Numbered from the stretch's first letter, positions 7,718-18,167 are shown. The stretch is 64,000 bases of DNA from Rufibacter radiotolerans (GCF_001078055.1 NZ_CP010777.1:1510408-1574407); one strand, 5' to 3'. The notes: generated by a model from the sequence alone, not told the origin. A program made the numbers and translations.

Positions 7718-8377
7718 TTGATTTTGGAAGAGACCTTAGATAGAAAGATTGCCTCTGTACATACGGTGCCCAAAGACGGGACCAAATTGCCCCTCATGGA
7801 GCATTTTTACACCATTCAGGGCGAAGGCTACCACACCGGCAAAGCGGCCTATTTTATCAGGCTGGGCGGCTGTGACATTGGCTGTCACTGGTGTGACGTG
7901 AAAGAGTCCTGGGACGCCAACCTGCACCCGCTCACCGATACCGACTGGATTGTGCAGCAGGCCGAGCAGTACCCCGGTAAAGCTGTGGTGGTGACCGGCG
8001 GTGAGCCGCTGCTGTATAATCTGGAGTACCTCACGTCTCAACTGCAGATGCGGGGCATCCAAACGTTTATAGAAACCTCTGGCGCCTACCCTTTAAGTGG
8101 TTCCTGGGATTGGATCTGTCTTTCTCCCAAGAAATTCAAAGGACCGCACCCCAGTGTGCAGCCCCACGCCGGCGAGTTGAAGGTGATCGTTTTCAATAAA
8201 TCTGACTTTGCCTGGGCCGAAGAACACGCCGCGCAGGTAGGGCCAGACACCCGTCTGTACCTGCAGCCGGAGTGGAGCAAAGCCGACATAATGATGCCCC
8301 TGATTGTGGAGTATGTAAAAGAAAACCCTAAATGGAGGGTTTCGTTACAGACCCATAAGTTCCTGAATATTCCGTAA
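7718..8377 (+). CDS. queE: 7-carboxy-7-deazaguanine synthase QueE
   Basis: 219 residues. A radical-SAM enzyme of queuosine/preQ0 biosynthesis that contracts 6-carboxy-tetrahydropterin to 7-carboxy-7-deazaguanine. The unusual CX3CX2C cluster motif is visible as CDIGCHWC, after FYTIQGEGYHTGKAAYFIR; VVTGGEPLLY is the SAM-binding GGE motif. The start is uncertain: an in-frame TTG at 7718 sits behind AGAGGAG, a rare good ribosome binding site here; TTG 7724 is an alternative, and the first ATG (7796) falls inside the conserved region. The next gene starts nine bases after the stop, so they are probably co-transcribed. Confidence 0.9.
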   Translation: MILEETLDRKIASVHTVPKDGTKLPLMEHFYTIQGEGYHTGKAAYFIRLGGCDIGCHWCDVKESWDANLHPLTDTDWIVQQAEQYPGKAVVVTGGEPLLYNLEYLTSQLQMRGIQTFIETSGAYPLSGSWDWICLSPKKFKGPHPSVQPHAGELKVIVFNKSDFAWAEEHAAQVGPDTRLYLQPEWSKADIMMPLIVEYVKENPKWRVSLQTHKFLNIP

Positions 8378-8385
8378 TTACGCCC

Positions 8386-10314
8386 ATGTACCTTTCCCCT
8401 CGTTTCTTGCTAATCCTTCTGTTTTTGGTTGGACTTTCTGCCCAAAGCTATGCCCAAACGGCAAAGGGTGGCACTTCTAACAGCAAAGCCCAGAAAGCAT
8501 TTGAAGAGGGCAACAAGCTGGTGCAGGCGCGCAATTTCCCAAAGGCACTGCTGGCTTATGAAGAGGCCGTAAAACGGGATTCTACCTATGGAGAGGCTTA
8601 CTTGCAAGCCGCTGGTCTGTACCGGGTTATGCAGAAGCCCGAGGAGTCTTACCAATTTTACCGCCGAGGCCTTGCACTGCTTCCAGAGCAGCCCAAGCTA
8701 GCCAATGACTATTTTACCTACGCAGACCTGGCCTTCGCCCGGGGACAATACCAGGAGGCCGGTACCTATTATGAGAAATTCATTAAGCTAGGCCGCAAGA
8801 ATACCAAACAGGCCGCCCATGCACAGCGGCAAGTAAAGAATGTGGCCTTTGCCCAAAAAGCCATCAAAGAGCCTGTGGCCTTCAAGCCTCAATCGCTAGG
8901 CGAGGTGGTCAATAAAATGGGGCTGCAATACTCACCCGTACTCACCACCGACCAACAGGCACTCCTGTTCACCGCCCGCCAGGGGAGCGGTGAATTAGAT
9001 GACGAGGACCTGTACCTGGCCTACCGCAAAAACGGGCAATGGCAGGAACCGGTCTCTATCTCCAAGAACATCAATACCGAACTAAACGAAGGAGCAGCCT
9101 CTCTGTCCGGCGACGGGCGTACCTTGGTTTTTACCACCTGTAACCGGCAGGACTCTTACGGTTCCTGTGACCTCTACATTAGTTACCGCGAAGGAGACGA
9201 GTGGAGCACGCCTAAGAACATGGGCCGCACCGTCAACTCCACCTCCTGGGATTCCCAGCCCAGCCTGTCGGCAGATGGCCGTACCATTTATTTTGCCTCT
9301 AACCGCCCGGGCGGCCAGGGTGGCGATGACCTGTGGGTGACCAAACTGAAAGACGATGGTTCCTGGGGAGCGCCTGTGAACCTGGGCAACAAGATCAATA
9401 CCCCGGGCCGTGAGAACTCACCTTTTCTGCACGCCAGCGGCAACACGCTCTATTACGCCACCGATGGCCTGCAAGGCATGGGCGGCTTGGACCTGTTCAA
9501 AGTAAGCCGCGAAAAAGGCGGTTGGGGCACCCCGTTGAACCTGGGTTACCCTCTGAACACCCACCGCGACGAAAGCTCCATTTTCATTTCCCCGGATAAC
9601 AAAACCGGCTACTACTCCGGCGGGCAATCGGCGGGGGCCGGAAAGGCTGAAGTGGCTCTGCTACAATTTGAAGTTCCTGACGTCTGGAAGGGCAAAACCA
9701 TCAGTACCTTCGCCCAGGGCAAGGTTTTTGATGCCGTTTCCAAAAAGCCCCTCAAGGCCACCGTGCAGGTATATGACCTGGATTCTACGGGCGTGATTTC
9801 CCAGCAGGTAAGCTCAGATGGCAGCTCGGGGGAATACACCATTGTGCTGAACCAGAAGCAGCGGTACGCGTTGTTTGTGACAGCCCCCGGCCACGTGCTG
9901 GAAAGCCGCCACATTTCGGCTACCTCCACCTCGGCGCCCCTGGCCCTAGACTTTTACCTACAGCCGGTGAACAAAGGAGCCAAGGCTGTGTTGAGCAATA
10001 TTTTCTTTGATACCGGCAAAGCCGAACTTCGGTCTGAGTCCCGCACCGAGCTGGACAAGTTGTTTCAGTTTCTGCGGGCCAACCCTAAGATAAAGGTGGA
10101 GATTGCGGGCCACACCGACAACGTGGGCCAGGCGGCCGCCAACCAGAAACTCTCAGAGGCTCGCGCGAAGGCGGTGGTGGCCTACCTGGTGTCTAAAGGT
10201 GCGCCGGCCACGCTGTTCCAGGCCAAGGGCTATGGCCAGACTCAGCCAGCTGCGCCCAATACCTCAGAAGAAAACCGCCAACTGAACCGCAGGATAGAAC
10301 TCAGGATTTTGTAG
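8386..10314 (+). CDS. PorE-like protein: TPR, beta-propeller, CRD and OmpA domains
   Basis: 642 residues with a signal peptide (cleavage near AQSYAQ). Domain order: TPR-like helices at about 30-150, PD40/WD40-like propeller blades at about 175-430 (repeated LSADGRTIYFASNRPGG-type strands), a carboxypeptidase-regulatory-like domain at about 440-530, and a C-terminal OmpA peptidoglycan-binding domain at about 535-642 (FFDTGKAELR, EIAGHTDNVG, LSEARAKAV, NRRIEL). This architecture is that of PorE, a periplasmic type IX secretion component of Porphyromonas; other Bacteroidota OmpA/propeller proteins share it, so the T9SS role is inference. A terminator follows. Confidence 0.8.
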   Translation: MYLSPRFLLILLFLVGLSAQSYAQTAKGGTSNSKAQKAFEEGNKLVQARNFPKALLAYEEAVKRDSTYGEAYLQAAGLYRVMQKPEESYQFYRRGLALLPEQPKLANDYFTYADLAFARGQYQEAGTYYEKFIKLGRKNTKQAAHAQRQVKNVAFAQKAIKEPVAFKPQSLGEVVNKMGLQYSPVLTTDQQALLFTARQGSGELDDEDLYLAYRKNGQWQEPVSISKNINTELNEGAASLSGDGRTLVFTTCNRQDSYGSCDLYISYREGDEWSTPKNMGRTVNSTSWDSQPSLSADGRTIYFASNRPGGQGGDDLWVTKLKDDGSWGAPVNLGNKINTPGRENSPFLHASGNTLYYATDGLQGMGGLDLFKVSREKGGWGTPLNLGYPLNTHRDESSIFISPDNKTGYYSGGQSAGAGKAEVALLQFEVPDVWKGKTISTFAQGKVFDAVSKKPLKATVQVYDLDSTGVISQQVSSDGSSGEYTIVLNQKQRYALFVTAPGHVLESRHISATSTSAPLALDFYLQPVNKGAKAVLSNIFFDTGKAELRSESRTELDKLFQFLRANPKIKVEIAGHTDNVGQAAANQKLSEARAKAVVAYLVSKGAPATLFQAKGYGQTQPAAPNTSEENRQLNRRIELRIL

Positions 10315-10407
10315 AGATTTTTTTCCGTCAGGTGAAAACTTTCTCTGCCCGTTGGGGTTTAATAAGTAGGTTTAGAGTATTAGTTTACTAGTTTGTTTAA
10401 TGTGAGC

Positions 10408-10448
10408 CAGAAAGGCGGCCGGGCTATCCCGACCGCCTTTCTGTTTTT
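10408..10448 (+). terminator. Intrinsic terminator after the OmpA-family gene
   Basis: Arms of 16 bases (CAGAAAGGCGGCCGGG and CCCGACCGCCTTTCTG, one mismatch) around a CTAT loop, then TTTTT. Sits between convergent genes. The stretch just after it (about 10449-10481) contains a decayed half GTTTT palindrome. Confidence 0.9.
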
Positions 10449-10519
10449 AGCATGTTTTTGCTAAAACGGCGCCAAACCAGGAGTAGGGCTGATGAATTGA
10501 AATGCCCCTTTCTGCAAGG

Positions 10520-11482
10520 TTATGGGTTCTGCCGGTTGAGAAAGGCTTCTTCCTGCTGTTCTATCTCTACCAAGGCGGGGTCTTTGGGTTGAGCCAGGGC
10601 GGTCTGCATGTCCTGGGCCTCAATCTGGCGGTTCACCTCACGGGCTTTTTGTACCAGGGTTTGAAAGATACGCCGTTGTTTGCGGCGCTGGGGCAGGAAC
10701 TCCGGGTGCCACTGCACGCCCAGCATGAATTCCCGGGTTTGGTGCTCAATTGACTGCACTACCCCGTTCTTCTCCCAGGCAACTATTTCTAAATCTTTCC
10801 CGGGTTTCTGCACAGCCTGGTGGTGCAGGGCGTTTACCTTCATTTTCTTGCAACCAATAATCTGGGCCAGTTTACTGTCGGGCTTTATCCTGATTTTCTT
10901 AACCGGGAAGATACTGGACGGGTTAGGCTCCTCCAGGTAGAACTCACTGATGTCGGGGTGCAGGGTGCCCCTGAAATAGACGTTCATGAGTTGCGAGCCC
11001 CGGCAAATGCCCAGCACCGGCAGGTTTTTCTTGACGGCTTGGTCAATAAGCTGGAACTCCAGATGGTCTCTACCTTTGTCCAGGGACCACTTGGGGGCTC
11101 CGCTTAGCCATTTTCGGAGGTAGAATAAGGCAGGGAAATAGATCCACCTAATAAAGCGCCAGACTCTTTGAAAATAAGTCATCTTCTGGTTCTGCAAAGT
11201 GCGTTTAAGGTATTCCTGCAGCACGGCGTCCTGCTGGTAAGTTTCGGGGTCTACATCGGCACCGCCGCCCACAATCAGGCCCTGCAACCCATCGGCAGTT
11301 CTGGGGAAGGAGGGCGTGATATGCACAGGCTTTCCGCCGGCCAGCCACACGCCCAGCGCCGTGAACAGCCAGGCCACCTCGCCCCCTTTATCGGGACCGG
11401 TGACGCCAATAGTAGGCCGGCTCTGGTTTATCTTTGCCTTTTGCTCTTTCACGCTAGCCACTGTTCGGTTTCTTTCTCCCAT
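10520..11482 (-). CDS. Class-I glutamine-amidotransferase-like hydrolase (peptidase C26)
   Basis: 320 residues, related to gamma-glutamyl-GABA hydrolase PuuD and gamma-glutamyl hydrolases. These cut gamma-glutamyl amide bonds with a Cys-His-Glu triad. The nucleophile elbow is GICRGSQLMNVYFRG (Cys in CRG); the His-Glu pair is in GVQWHPEF; VGGGADVDPETY is the family's oxyanion region. It begins inside the end of the amidoligase gene: either ATG 11482 (34-base overlap) or GTG 11452 (GTGA overlap). This tight coupling suggests that the two act on the same substrate, one making and one cutting an amide. The substrate is unknown. Confidence 0.85.
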   Translation of the reverse strand: MGERNRTVASVKEQKAKINQSRPTIGVTGPDKGGEVAWLFTALGVWLAGGKPVHITPSFPRTADGLQGLIVGGGADVDPETYQQDAVLQEYLKRTLQNQKMTYFQRVWRFIRWIYFPALFYLRKWLSGAPKWSLDKGRDHLEFQLIDQAVKKNLPVLGICRGSQLMNVYFRGTLHPDISEFYLEEPNPSSIFPVKKIRIKPDSKLAQIIGCKKMKVNALHHQAVQKPGKDLEIVAWEKNGVVQSIEHQTREFMLGVQWHPEFLPQRRKQRRIFQTLVQKAREVNRQIEAQDMQTALAQPKDPALVEIEQQEEAFLNRQNP

Positions 11483-12459
11483 TTTTTCTCAAAGCCCAGA
11501 AGCGTGCTTTCCTTCAGGCGCAGGTAGGCCTCACTCATTTCCCTGATTTTTTCCGGCTGGTTGGCCAGTGCCTCTATTACTACCCAGTTATTCCATTCCT
11601 GGGCCAAAGTCCAGTTGGGGTCAGATACGCAGGAGTTGGGCAACCGGTAATGAAAGGTGTTGCGGGCTTTCAGCTTGCCCAGGTGATGGTATTGATCCAC
11701 CTTTTCTTTTCTCAGGAAACCAAACACCGGGTACAGGTCCAGGGGCCGGTTTCTATCTGGGTTGAAAGCGTGGTAGTCTTCAATAAGTTGATCCAGCGAG
11801 GGTTGGTAAGAGGAGGGAAGCACCAGCGCCGTGTATTCCTCTGGGTAGGGATTAATGAAGGAGGTAAGGTTGAGCCGGGCAAAATCGGTCTGCCCCGCCT
11901 CCAGCAGCCAGGGGTACAACAGTAGAAAGGCCCGCAGGTAGCGGAGAATGGTTTCCGGCTCAGGATCCGGCAATTCAGTGTTAATGTGGGTCCCGAAGGC
12001 ATTGGTCAAAAAGGCCTCGGTGCCTTTGGCATGATGGTCATACAGCGCCTGCCGTAGCTCCTCCAGTTGGTCCAGCTGGTTACAGGGCAGGGGCGGTACC
12101 CCTATCTCATAGGGGATCACGCGTTTAATAACCGCTTCCAGGGCATCATCAATTCGCTCTTCCAGCGTTTCATGGCCTAGCCTGATGTGTTCAATGTCTA
12201 TGTGCAGCTTGTCAAAAACCGCTTTGTATTGCTTTTCGGTAAGTAATTTCAGGTCCATCTCCACACTGAAATCTCCCAGGCGGGTGAAAAGAACCTTGGC
12301 TGAAAACCGGTTTTCTCGCTGTACCCGACCGCCATACAAGTCCTGCACGATCTGAAGGCACTCGTCTATGCCCACATTGGCAAACTCCAGCTCAAAGCCC
12401 ACTTTCCTCAATTTCCCTTCCTGGGTCTTTTCAAGGGGCAAAGATTTAAATGCTTCCAT
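11449..12459 (-). CDS. Putative amidoligase (glutamine synthetase-like fold)
   Basis: 336 residues. Matches the 'putative amidoligase enzyme' family (Amidoligase_2): N-terminal KVGFELEFANVGID with the acidic metal-binding residues of the fold, DFSVEMDLKL, the proline-rich EIGVPPLPCNQL, and NAFGTHINTELPD. Family members are predicted ATP-dependent COOH-NH2 ligases, often encoded beside glutamine-amidotransferase-like hydrolases, as here. It is the first gene of a two-gene minus-strand unit overlapping the C26 hydrolase. No metabolite has been established to my knowledge for this Bacteroidota branch. Confidence 0.8.
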   Translation of the reverse strand: MEAFKSLPLEKTQEGKLRKVGFELEFANVGIDECLQIVQDLYGGRVQRENRFSAKVLFTRLGDFSVEMDLKLLTEKQYKAVFDKLHIDIEHIRLGHETLEERIDDALEAVIKRVIPYEIGVPPLPCNQLDQLEELRQALYDHHAKGTEAFLTNAFGTHINTELPDPEPETILRYLRAFLLLYPWLLEAGQTDFARLNLTSFINPYPEEYTALVLPSSYQPSLDQLIEDYHAFNPDRNRPLDLYPVFGFLRKEKVDQYHHLGKLKARNTFHYRLPNSCVSDPNWTLAQEWNNWVVIEALANQPEKIREMSEAYLRLKESTLLGFEKKWEKETEQWLA

Positions 12460-12646
12460 TCTGTTTTTTTCGCTGGTTTGATTTTACCAACGGGAAAGGG
12501 TAGCAAGCGTTGCATTGGGCTTATTTTAAATAAGATTTGTTTCTGCATTTAAATGGGGGTTAAATGAGCATAGTCTATTCCAGTTATTGCTGGCGTAGTG
12601 TCTGTTCTTGCCAGAGTCCTTATGCTTAAGTTGTTTCATCTTCGCC

Positions 12647-12754
12647 CTCCGAGCGCTCACGGCCGCGTCTTTCCCCCTCGCACTGCCCTTGCGGCCGCTT
12701 TGCCTTCTGCTCTTAGCTAAGGTTCTTCCAAGGCCACAAGCGAGGCGCTCGGAG
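12647..12754. repeat. Inverted repeat with GC-rich ends
   Basis: CTCCGAGCGC at 12647-12656 is complementary to GCGCTCGGAG at 12745-12754, enclosing about 90 bases. The 850-base gap 12460-13306 has no credible gene; it is filled with this and the repeats listed next. Confidence 0.5.
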
Positions 12755-12793
12755 TAAAGACTGGAAATGGGGAACGCGAGGGGAAAATGGAGT

Positions 12794-12839
12794 ATTGCGT
12801 TTTAAGCACGTTTTCAGGAAATCAGGCTCAAAACGCAAT
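12794..12839. repeat. GTTTT palindrome, copy in the ligA-amidoligase gap
   Basis: ATTGCGTTTTAAGCACG left half; right half ends GGCTCAAAACGCAAT. The outer ten bases pair perfectly, the inner stem is partly decayed. Confidence 0.65.
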
Positions 12840-12856
12840 ACCCTCAACTAAGCGCA

Positions 12857-12902
12857 GACTCTCCCCTTGAGGGGAGCGCAGAGGGGTGTCTACACAGGAG
12901 GG
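12857..12902 (-). repeat. CTCCTGTGTA...GAGTC repeat, second copy
   Basis: Read on the minus strand it begins CCTCCTGTGTAGACACCCC and ends CCCCTCAAGGGGAGAGTC, matching 3253-3294 in inverse orientation. Confidence 0.6.
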
Positions 12903-13004
12903 TACATCAGCAGGGTAAATAACTAAAGCCCAAAAGGCACGGAAGTAAATCCGCGCCATAGAAAAGCCAATGGTTCCTTCTTTCTTGCCACTTCAAGGTG
13001 GCGC

Positions 13005-13055
13005 AAAGGGGATTGCAAATCCCCCTTTCGAAACTTCCGGATTGCAAATTCGGAA
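13005..13055. repeat. Two tandem palindromes with the core GATTGCAAAT
   Basis: GGGGATTGCAAATCCCC (13008-13024) and TTCCGGATTGCAAATTCGG (from 13035) are adjacent palindromes sharing a ten-base core. Confidence 0.6.
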
Positions 13056-13231
13056 GAGCGTTCTGTGGTACTTTCTACCACCAAGCTCAATACCCCCGCC
13101 GTTGTTGGTGTTCTAACCAACAATTAAAGCTGCTGCCCTCTTCCTCGTCCCCCTTTGAAGGGGGTAGGGGGATGACCACTTATGCTGATCAATTCCGTTT
13201 ATTGCCCCTTTTTTCCAAAACAGGCCAAAAC

Positions 13232-13275
13232 GCCTCACCCCCAGTACCTTCTCAAGAAGGTGCTGGGGGTGAGGC
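13232..13275. terminator. Hairpin downstream of ligA
   Basis: GCCTCACCCCCAG...ACCTTCT pairs with AGAAGGT...CTGGGGGTGAGGC with one mismatch. On the minus strand it is followed by GTTTTGG, so it may terminate ligA; the weak T-tract leaves this uncertain. Confidence 0.5.
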
Positions 13276-13306
13276 AACTAAAAGGTAAAATCTAAACAGG
13301 AAACCG

Positions 13307-15364
<2,058 letters not shown>

Positions 15365-15383
15365 CTAGTGGTTAGTCTCAAAA

Positions 15384-15437
15384 GCAAAGATAAAGCAGGA
15401 TTTTCTGGATTAAAGTAAATTTTCAGGATTGTAGTAT
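15384..15437. repeat. Left inverted repeat flanking the GxxExxY gene
   Basis: Begins GCAAAGATAAAGCAGGATTT. Its reverse complement matches 15910-15966 over about 50 bases with only a few differences. Confidence 0.8.
15385..15392 (-). promoter_or_regulatory. -7 promoter box for ligA
   Basis: On the minus strand TATCTTTG, an exact TAnnTTTG, 27 bases before the ligA ATG. A weak TTTA sits 18 bases upstream. It lies inside the left inverted repeat. Confidence 0.65.
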
Positions 15438-15498
15438 TGAATACTTAAAATCATAAGGGATTCAGGAAACCCAGTTAAAAGTCCTTCTTCTTGTTGGG

Positions 15499-15855
15499 TT
15501 AGATTTTCTTGTATTGGAGACTTAGGCCGCCAAAGTTGATTAATAAACCTACCGGGACAGCATAGGCCGTTAAATAGTTTTTGGCTTGCACCAGATGCAA
15601 GTCATCTATTGTGCTTAATGCCTTAAGTTCAACTATAATTTTACTATCCACAACAAAATCAGCACGTCTGGTGCCAACAGGTGACCCTTTATAGAATATG
15701 GTTTGTTCTTTCTCTCGCTCAAATGGTAAACCTTCTTTCTCCAGCTCAATAGCTAAACTTCGTTGGTAGATAATTTCCTGAAATCCCGCTCCCAACTCAT
15801 TATGGACGCGCATAGCACATCCTATTATCTGATAAGTCAATTGGTCTAATTCCAT
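15499..15855 (-). CDS. GxxExxY protein
   Basis: 118 residues, normal length for this small family, named for its motif, here GFQEIIY at about residues 24-30. Other family marks are the N-terminal TYQIIGCAMRVHNELG, FYKGSPVGTRRADFVVDSKIIVELKA-type PD-(D/E)XK-like residues (split as RADFVVD and VELKA), and the C-terminal VGLLINFG. Function is unknown; the fold suggests a nuclease relative. It is more AT-rich than ligA and the helicase and sits alone between two inverted copies of a 50-base repeat, which suggests that it moved in as a cassette. Confidence 0.9.
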   Translation of the reverse strand: MELDQLTYQIIGCAMRVHNELGAGFQEIIYQRSLAIELEKEGLPFEREKEQTIFYKGSPVGTRRADFVVDSKIIVELKALSTIDDLHLVQAKNYLTAYAVPVGLLINFGGLSLQYKKI

Positions 15856-15909
15856 ATATCAACATTTTCCAATGAAGGCACTTATACGGGACTGAGGTTA
15901 ATTCATACC

Positions 15910-15966
15910 AATAACCTTATCCAGAAAATAAACCTTAATCCTGAAAATCCTGCTTTATCTTTGCCT
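15910..15966. repeat. Right inverted repeat flanking the GxxExxY gene
   Basis: Ends AATCCTGCTTTATCTTTGC, the reverse complement of the left copy at 15384-15437 apart from a few substitutions. Confidence 0.8.
15956..15963 (+). promoter_or_regulatory. -7 promoter box for the DEAD-box helicase
   Basis: TATCTTTG, exact match to TAnnTTTG, 33 bases before the helicase ATG and inside the right inverted repeat, mirroring the ligA box. Confidence 0.65.
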
Positions 15967-15996
15967 TTCTTATAATTCCCATCAGCTTTGTCTACT

Positions 15997-17142
15997 ATGT
16001 CTTTTGCCCAACTTGGTTTATCGCCTGCCTTAGTAAAGGCCGTTGCCGCTCAGAAATTCCCAACGCCTACCCCGGTGCAAGAAGGGGTAATCCCGGAGGT
16101 GTTGAAGGGCAGAGACGTGTTGGGCATTGCGCAGACGGGCTCGGGGAAAACGGCGGCGTATGCCTTGCCTATCCTGGACAGGATGCAGACCAACCGGGCC
16201 TTCCGGAACCGGTATGTGAAGACCTTGGTGCTGGTACCTACCCGCGAACTAGCCCTGCAGGTGGGTGAAGTATTTCTGGGATTCAGCGCCCATATGCCAA
16301 TCAGCATCAAAACGTTATCAGTGTTTGGGGGCGTGTCTATTAACCCGCAAATGATGAAACTACAGGGCACCGATATCCTGGTAGCCACCCCCGGCCGACT
16401 GCTGGACTTGGTGGAGCAAAAGGCGGTGCACCTATCTGAAGTAGAGACGCTGGTGCTGGACGAGGCCGATAAAATGCTGAACCTGGGCTTTGAGGAAGAG
16501 ATGCGCCAGATCCTGGCATTGTTGCCCAAGAAGCGTCAGAACCTGCTGTTTTCGGCGACGCTGGATAACAAGGTGAATGCCATTCAGGAGACCTTGTTGC
16601 GGGAACCGGTGATCATTGAGATCAAGGAAGAGGAAAGCACGGTTTCCAACCTGATCACAGAAATTGCCTATCTGGTGGACACCGAGCGCAAAGGGCCTTT
16701 CCTTAGGTACCTGATCAAGCATCACCAAATGAAACAGGTATTGGTCTTTGTCTCGGCTACCAAACGCGCCGACCACCTGGTGACCAAACTGGCTACCAAT
16801 GGCATAAAGGCCGTGGCCCTGCACAGCGGCAAAAGCCAGGGCGCCCGAACCGAGGCCCTGGCCCTGTTCAAAAAGGGGAAAGTGCAGGTGTTGGTAGCCA
16901 CCGATCTGGCCGCCCGCGGGATTGACGTACCGGAACTCCCCCATGTGATCAACTATGACCTTCCCCGGTCCTCCAAGGACTACGTGCACCGCATTGGCCG
17001 CACGGGCAGGGCAGAGGCCACTGGAGAGGCCATCACGATTGTTACTCCCGAAGACGCGCACCACTTCAAGATTATCCAGAAACAAACTAAACGCACTATC
17101 ACTACCCAGGAAACCAAAGAGATTGACCTGAAAGGGTTTTAA
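15997..17142 (+). CDS. DEAD-box ATP-dependent RNA helicase (RhlE type)
   Basis: 381 residues from ATG 15997; the TTG nine bases earlier is less likely. Unwinds RNA duplexes in ribosome assembly or mRNA turnover. Motifs in order: Q motif FPTPTPVQ, Walker A AQTGSGKTAA, PTRELALQ, TPGRLLDLV, DEAD (VLDEADKMLNLGF), SAT (LFSATLDN), then helicase C with VLVATDLAARGIDVPELPHV-type residues and HRIGRTGR. It has almost no C-terminal extension, so it is near the minimal core. A palindrome terminator separates it from the convergent SDR gene. Confidence 0.95.
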   Translation: MSFAQLGLSPALVKAVAAQKFPTPTPVQEGVIPEVLKGRDVLGIAQTGSGKTAAYALPILDRMQTNRAFRNRYVKTLVLVPTRELALQVGEVFLGFSAHMPISIKTLSVFGGVSINPQMMKLQGTDILVATPGRLLDLVEQKAVHLSEVETLVLDEADKMLNLGFEEEMRQILALLPKKRQNLLFSATLDNKVNAIQETLLREPVIIEIKEEESTVSNLITEIAYLVDTERKGPFLRYLIKHHQMKQVLVFVSATKRADHLVTKLATNGIKAVALHSGKSQGARTEALALFKKGKVQVLVATDLAARGIDVPELPHVINYDLPRSSKDYVHRIGRTGRAEATGEAITIVTPEDAHHFKIIQKQTKRTITTQETKEIDLKGF

Positions 17143-17169
17143 GCCAGGGTAGAATTTTACTAGAAACAC

Positions 17170-17220
17170 AAAAAGCGTTTTGGGGCTGTTTTCTGAAAAA
17201 CAGCCCCAAAACGCTTTTTT
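17170..17220. terminator. GTTTT palindrome acting as bidirectional terminator
   Basis: 23-base perfect arms (17170-17192 and 17197-17219) around CTGA, with A-runs and T-runs at the outer ends. Lies between the stop codons of the convergent helicase and SDR genes. It is a member of the interspersed palindrome family (GTTTTGGGGCTGTTTT). Confidence 0.85.
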
Positions 17221-17241
17221 GCGTCACCACTTTAGTTGGTC

Positions 17242-17958
17242 TTACGGGTTGGTAGACCAGATGCCGGCGTCTTTGATGAAAACCCGGCGATTAAGTTTGA
17301 GTTGGCAGACCAGGAACTCCGCGAAGTCCTCGGGTTGCATTACTTTCTGGGGGTTCCCGTCGGTGAGTTTCAGTTCCACGGCCAGTTCGGTAGCCACGGT
17401 GCTGGGTGTGAGGGAGGTGACCCTGATGTTGTTTTTCCGGACTTCCTGCATGAGAGACTCCGTCAAGCCAATCAGCCCGAATTTGGAGGCACTGTAGGCG
17501 CTGGTGACGGCGGCCCCGCGTTGCCCGGCGGTAGAGGAAATGTTCACAATGTCGCCGGTACTTTTAGCGATCATGGCCGGTAATACCGCCCGGGTCACGT
17601 AGTAAGGGCCCATCAGGTTTACTTTAATGATTTGCTCCCATTGCTCCGGCTCCAGTTCCAGAAACTTCCCGAAGGTGGCGGTGCCGGCGTTGTTAATAAG
17701 GATATCAATAAAGCCCAGTTCCTGCTGCACATGCTCCACGGCCTCGTTCACGCTCTGCATATTGGTCACGTCTGCCGTCACAATGGAGGTCTCCACGCCT
17801 AATTTTTCAATTTCAGCGGCCACTTTCTCCAGATCGCTTTTGGTTCGGGCCAGCAGCCCCACATTCACCCCCTCATGCGCCAAGGCAATGGCCACGGCCT
17901 TTCCTATTCCTTTGCCGGCTCCTGTAACCAGGGCCGTTTTCCCCTTTAAAGATTCCAT
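17242..17958 (-). CDS. Short-chain dehydrogenase/reductase (3-ketoacyl reductase-like)
   Basis: 238 residues from ATG 17958. NAD(P)-dependent oxidoreductase of the classical SDR type: cofactor loop TGAGKGIG (12-19), NNAG (89-92), Asn113, Ser141/142 and the YSASK catalytic pair (Tyr155, Lys159). Best family resemblance is to FabG-type 3-ketoacyl reductases, but the substrate cannot be read from sequence, and no fatty-acid genes adjoin it. A longer frame from TTG 18009 is rejected because that TTG coincides with the promoter -33 box. Confidence 0.92.
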   Translation of the reverse strand: MESLKGKTALVTGAGKGIGKAVAIALAHEGVNVGLLARTKSDLEKVAAEIEKLGVETSIVTADVTNMQSVNEAVEHVQQELGFIDILINNAGTATFGKFLELEPEQWEQIIKVNLMGPYYVTRAVLPAMIAKSTGDIVNISSTAGQRGAAVTSAYSASKFGLIGLTESLMQEVRKNNIRVTSLTPSTVATELAVELKLTDGNPQKVMQPEDFAEFLVCQLKLNRRVFIKDAGIWSTNP

Positions 17959-17978
17959 AGTTTTTCTTAAATTCTGAT

Positions 17979-18009
17979 CAAAGTTAAAAGCAGCACCTTT
18001 GATCCCCAA
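17979..18009 (-). promoter_or_regulatory. Promoter of the SDR gene
   Basis: Minus strand: TTG (18009-18007), 20 bases, then TAACTTTG (17986-17979), a good fit to the Bacteroidota TTG/TAnnTTTG pattern, about 20 bases before the ATG. Confidence 0.65.
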
Positions 18010-18167
18010 TTCAAGGGCGGTACCCTATTGGAAACGGTTCTGTTTCTCATAAGGTTAAAAATCAAAATTTTCCTACCTCAAAACTAGGGTCCAGCCTATG
18101 AACTGTTTTGCCATTCATTATAGTCCTACATAGGACTTTTGAAAAAGGGAGGGCTTATGCAACATGA

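Noticed and set aside
12923-13288. Short open frames on both strands between amidoligase and ligA
   Set aside because: They cover palindromic repeats and hairpins; nothing recognisable in the translations.
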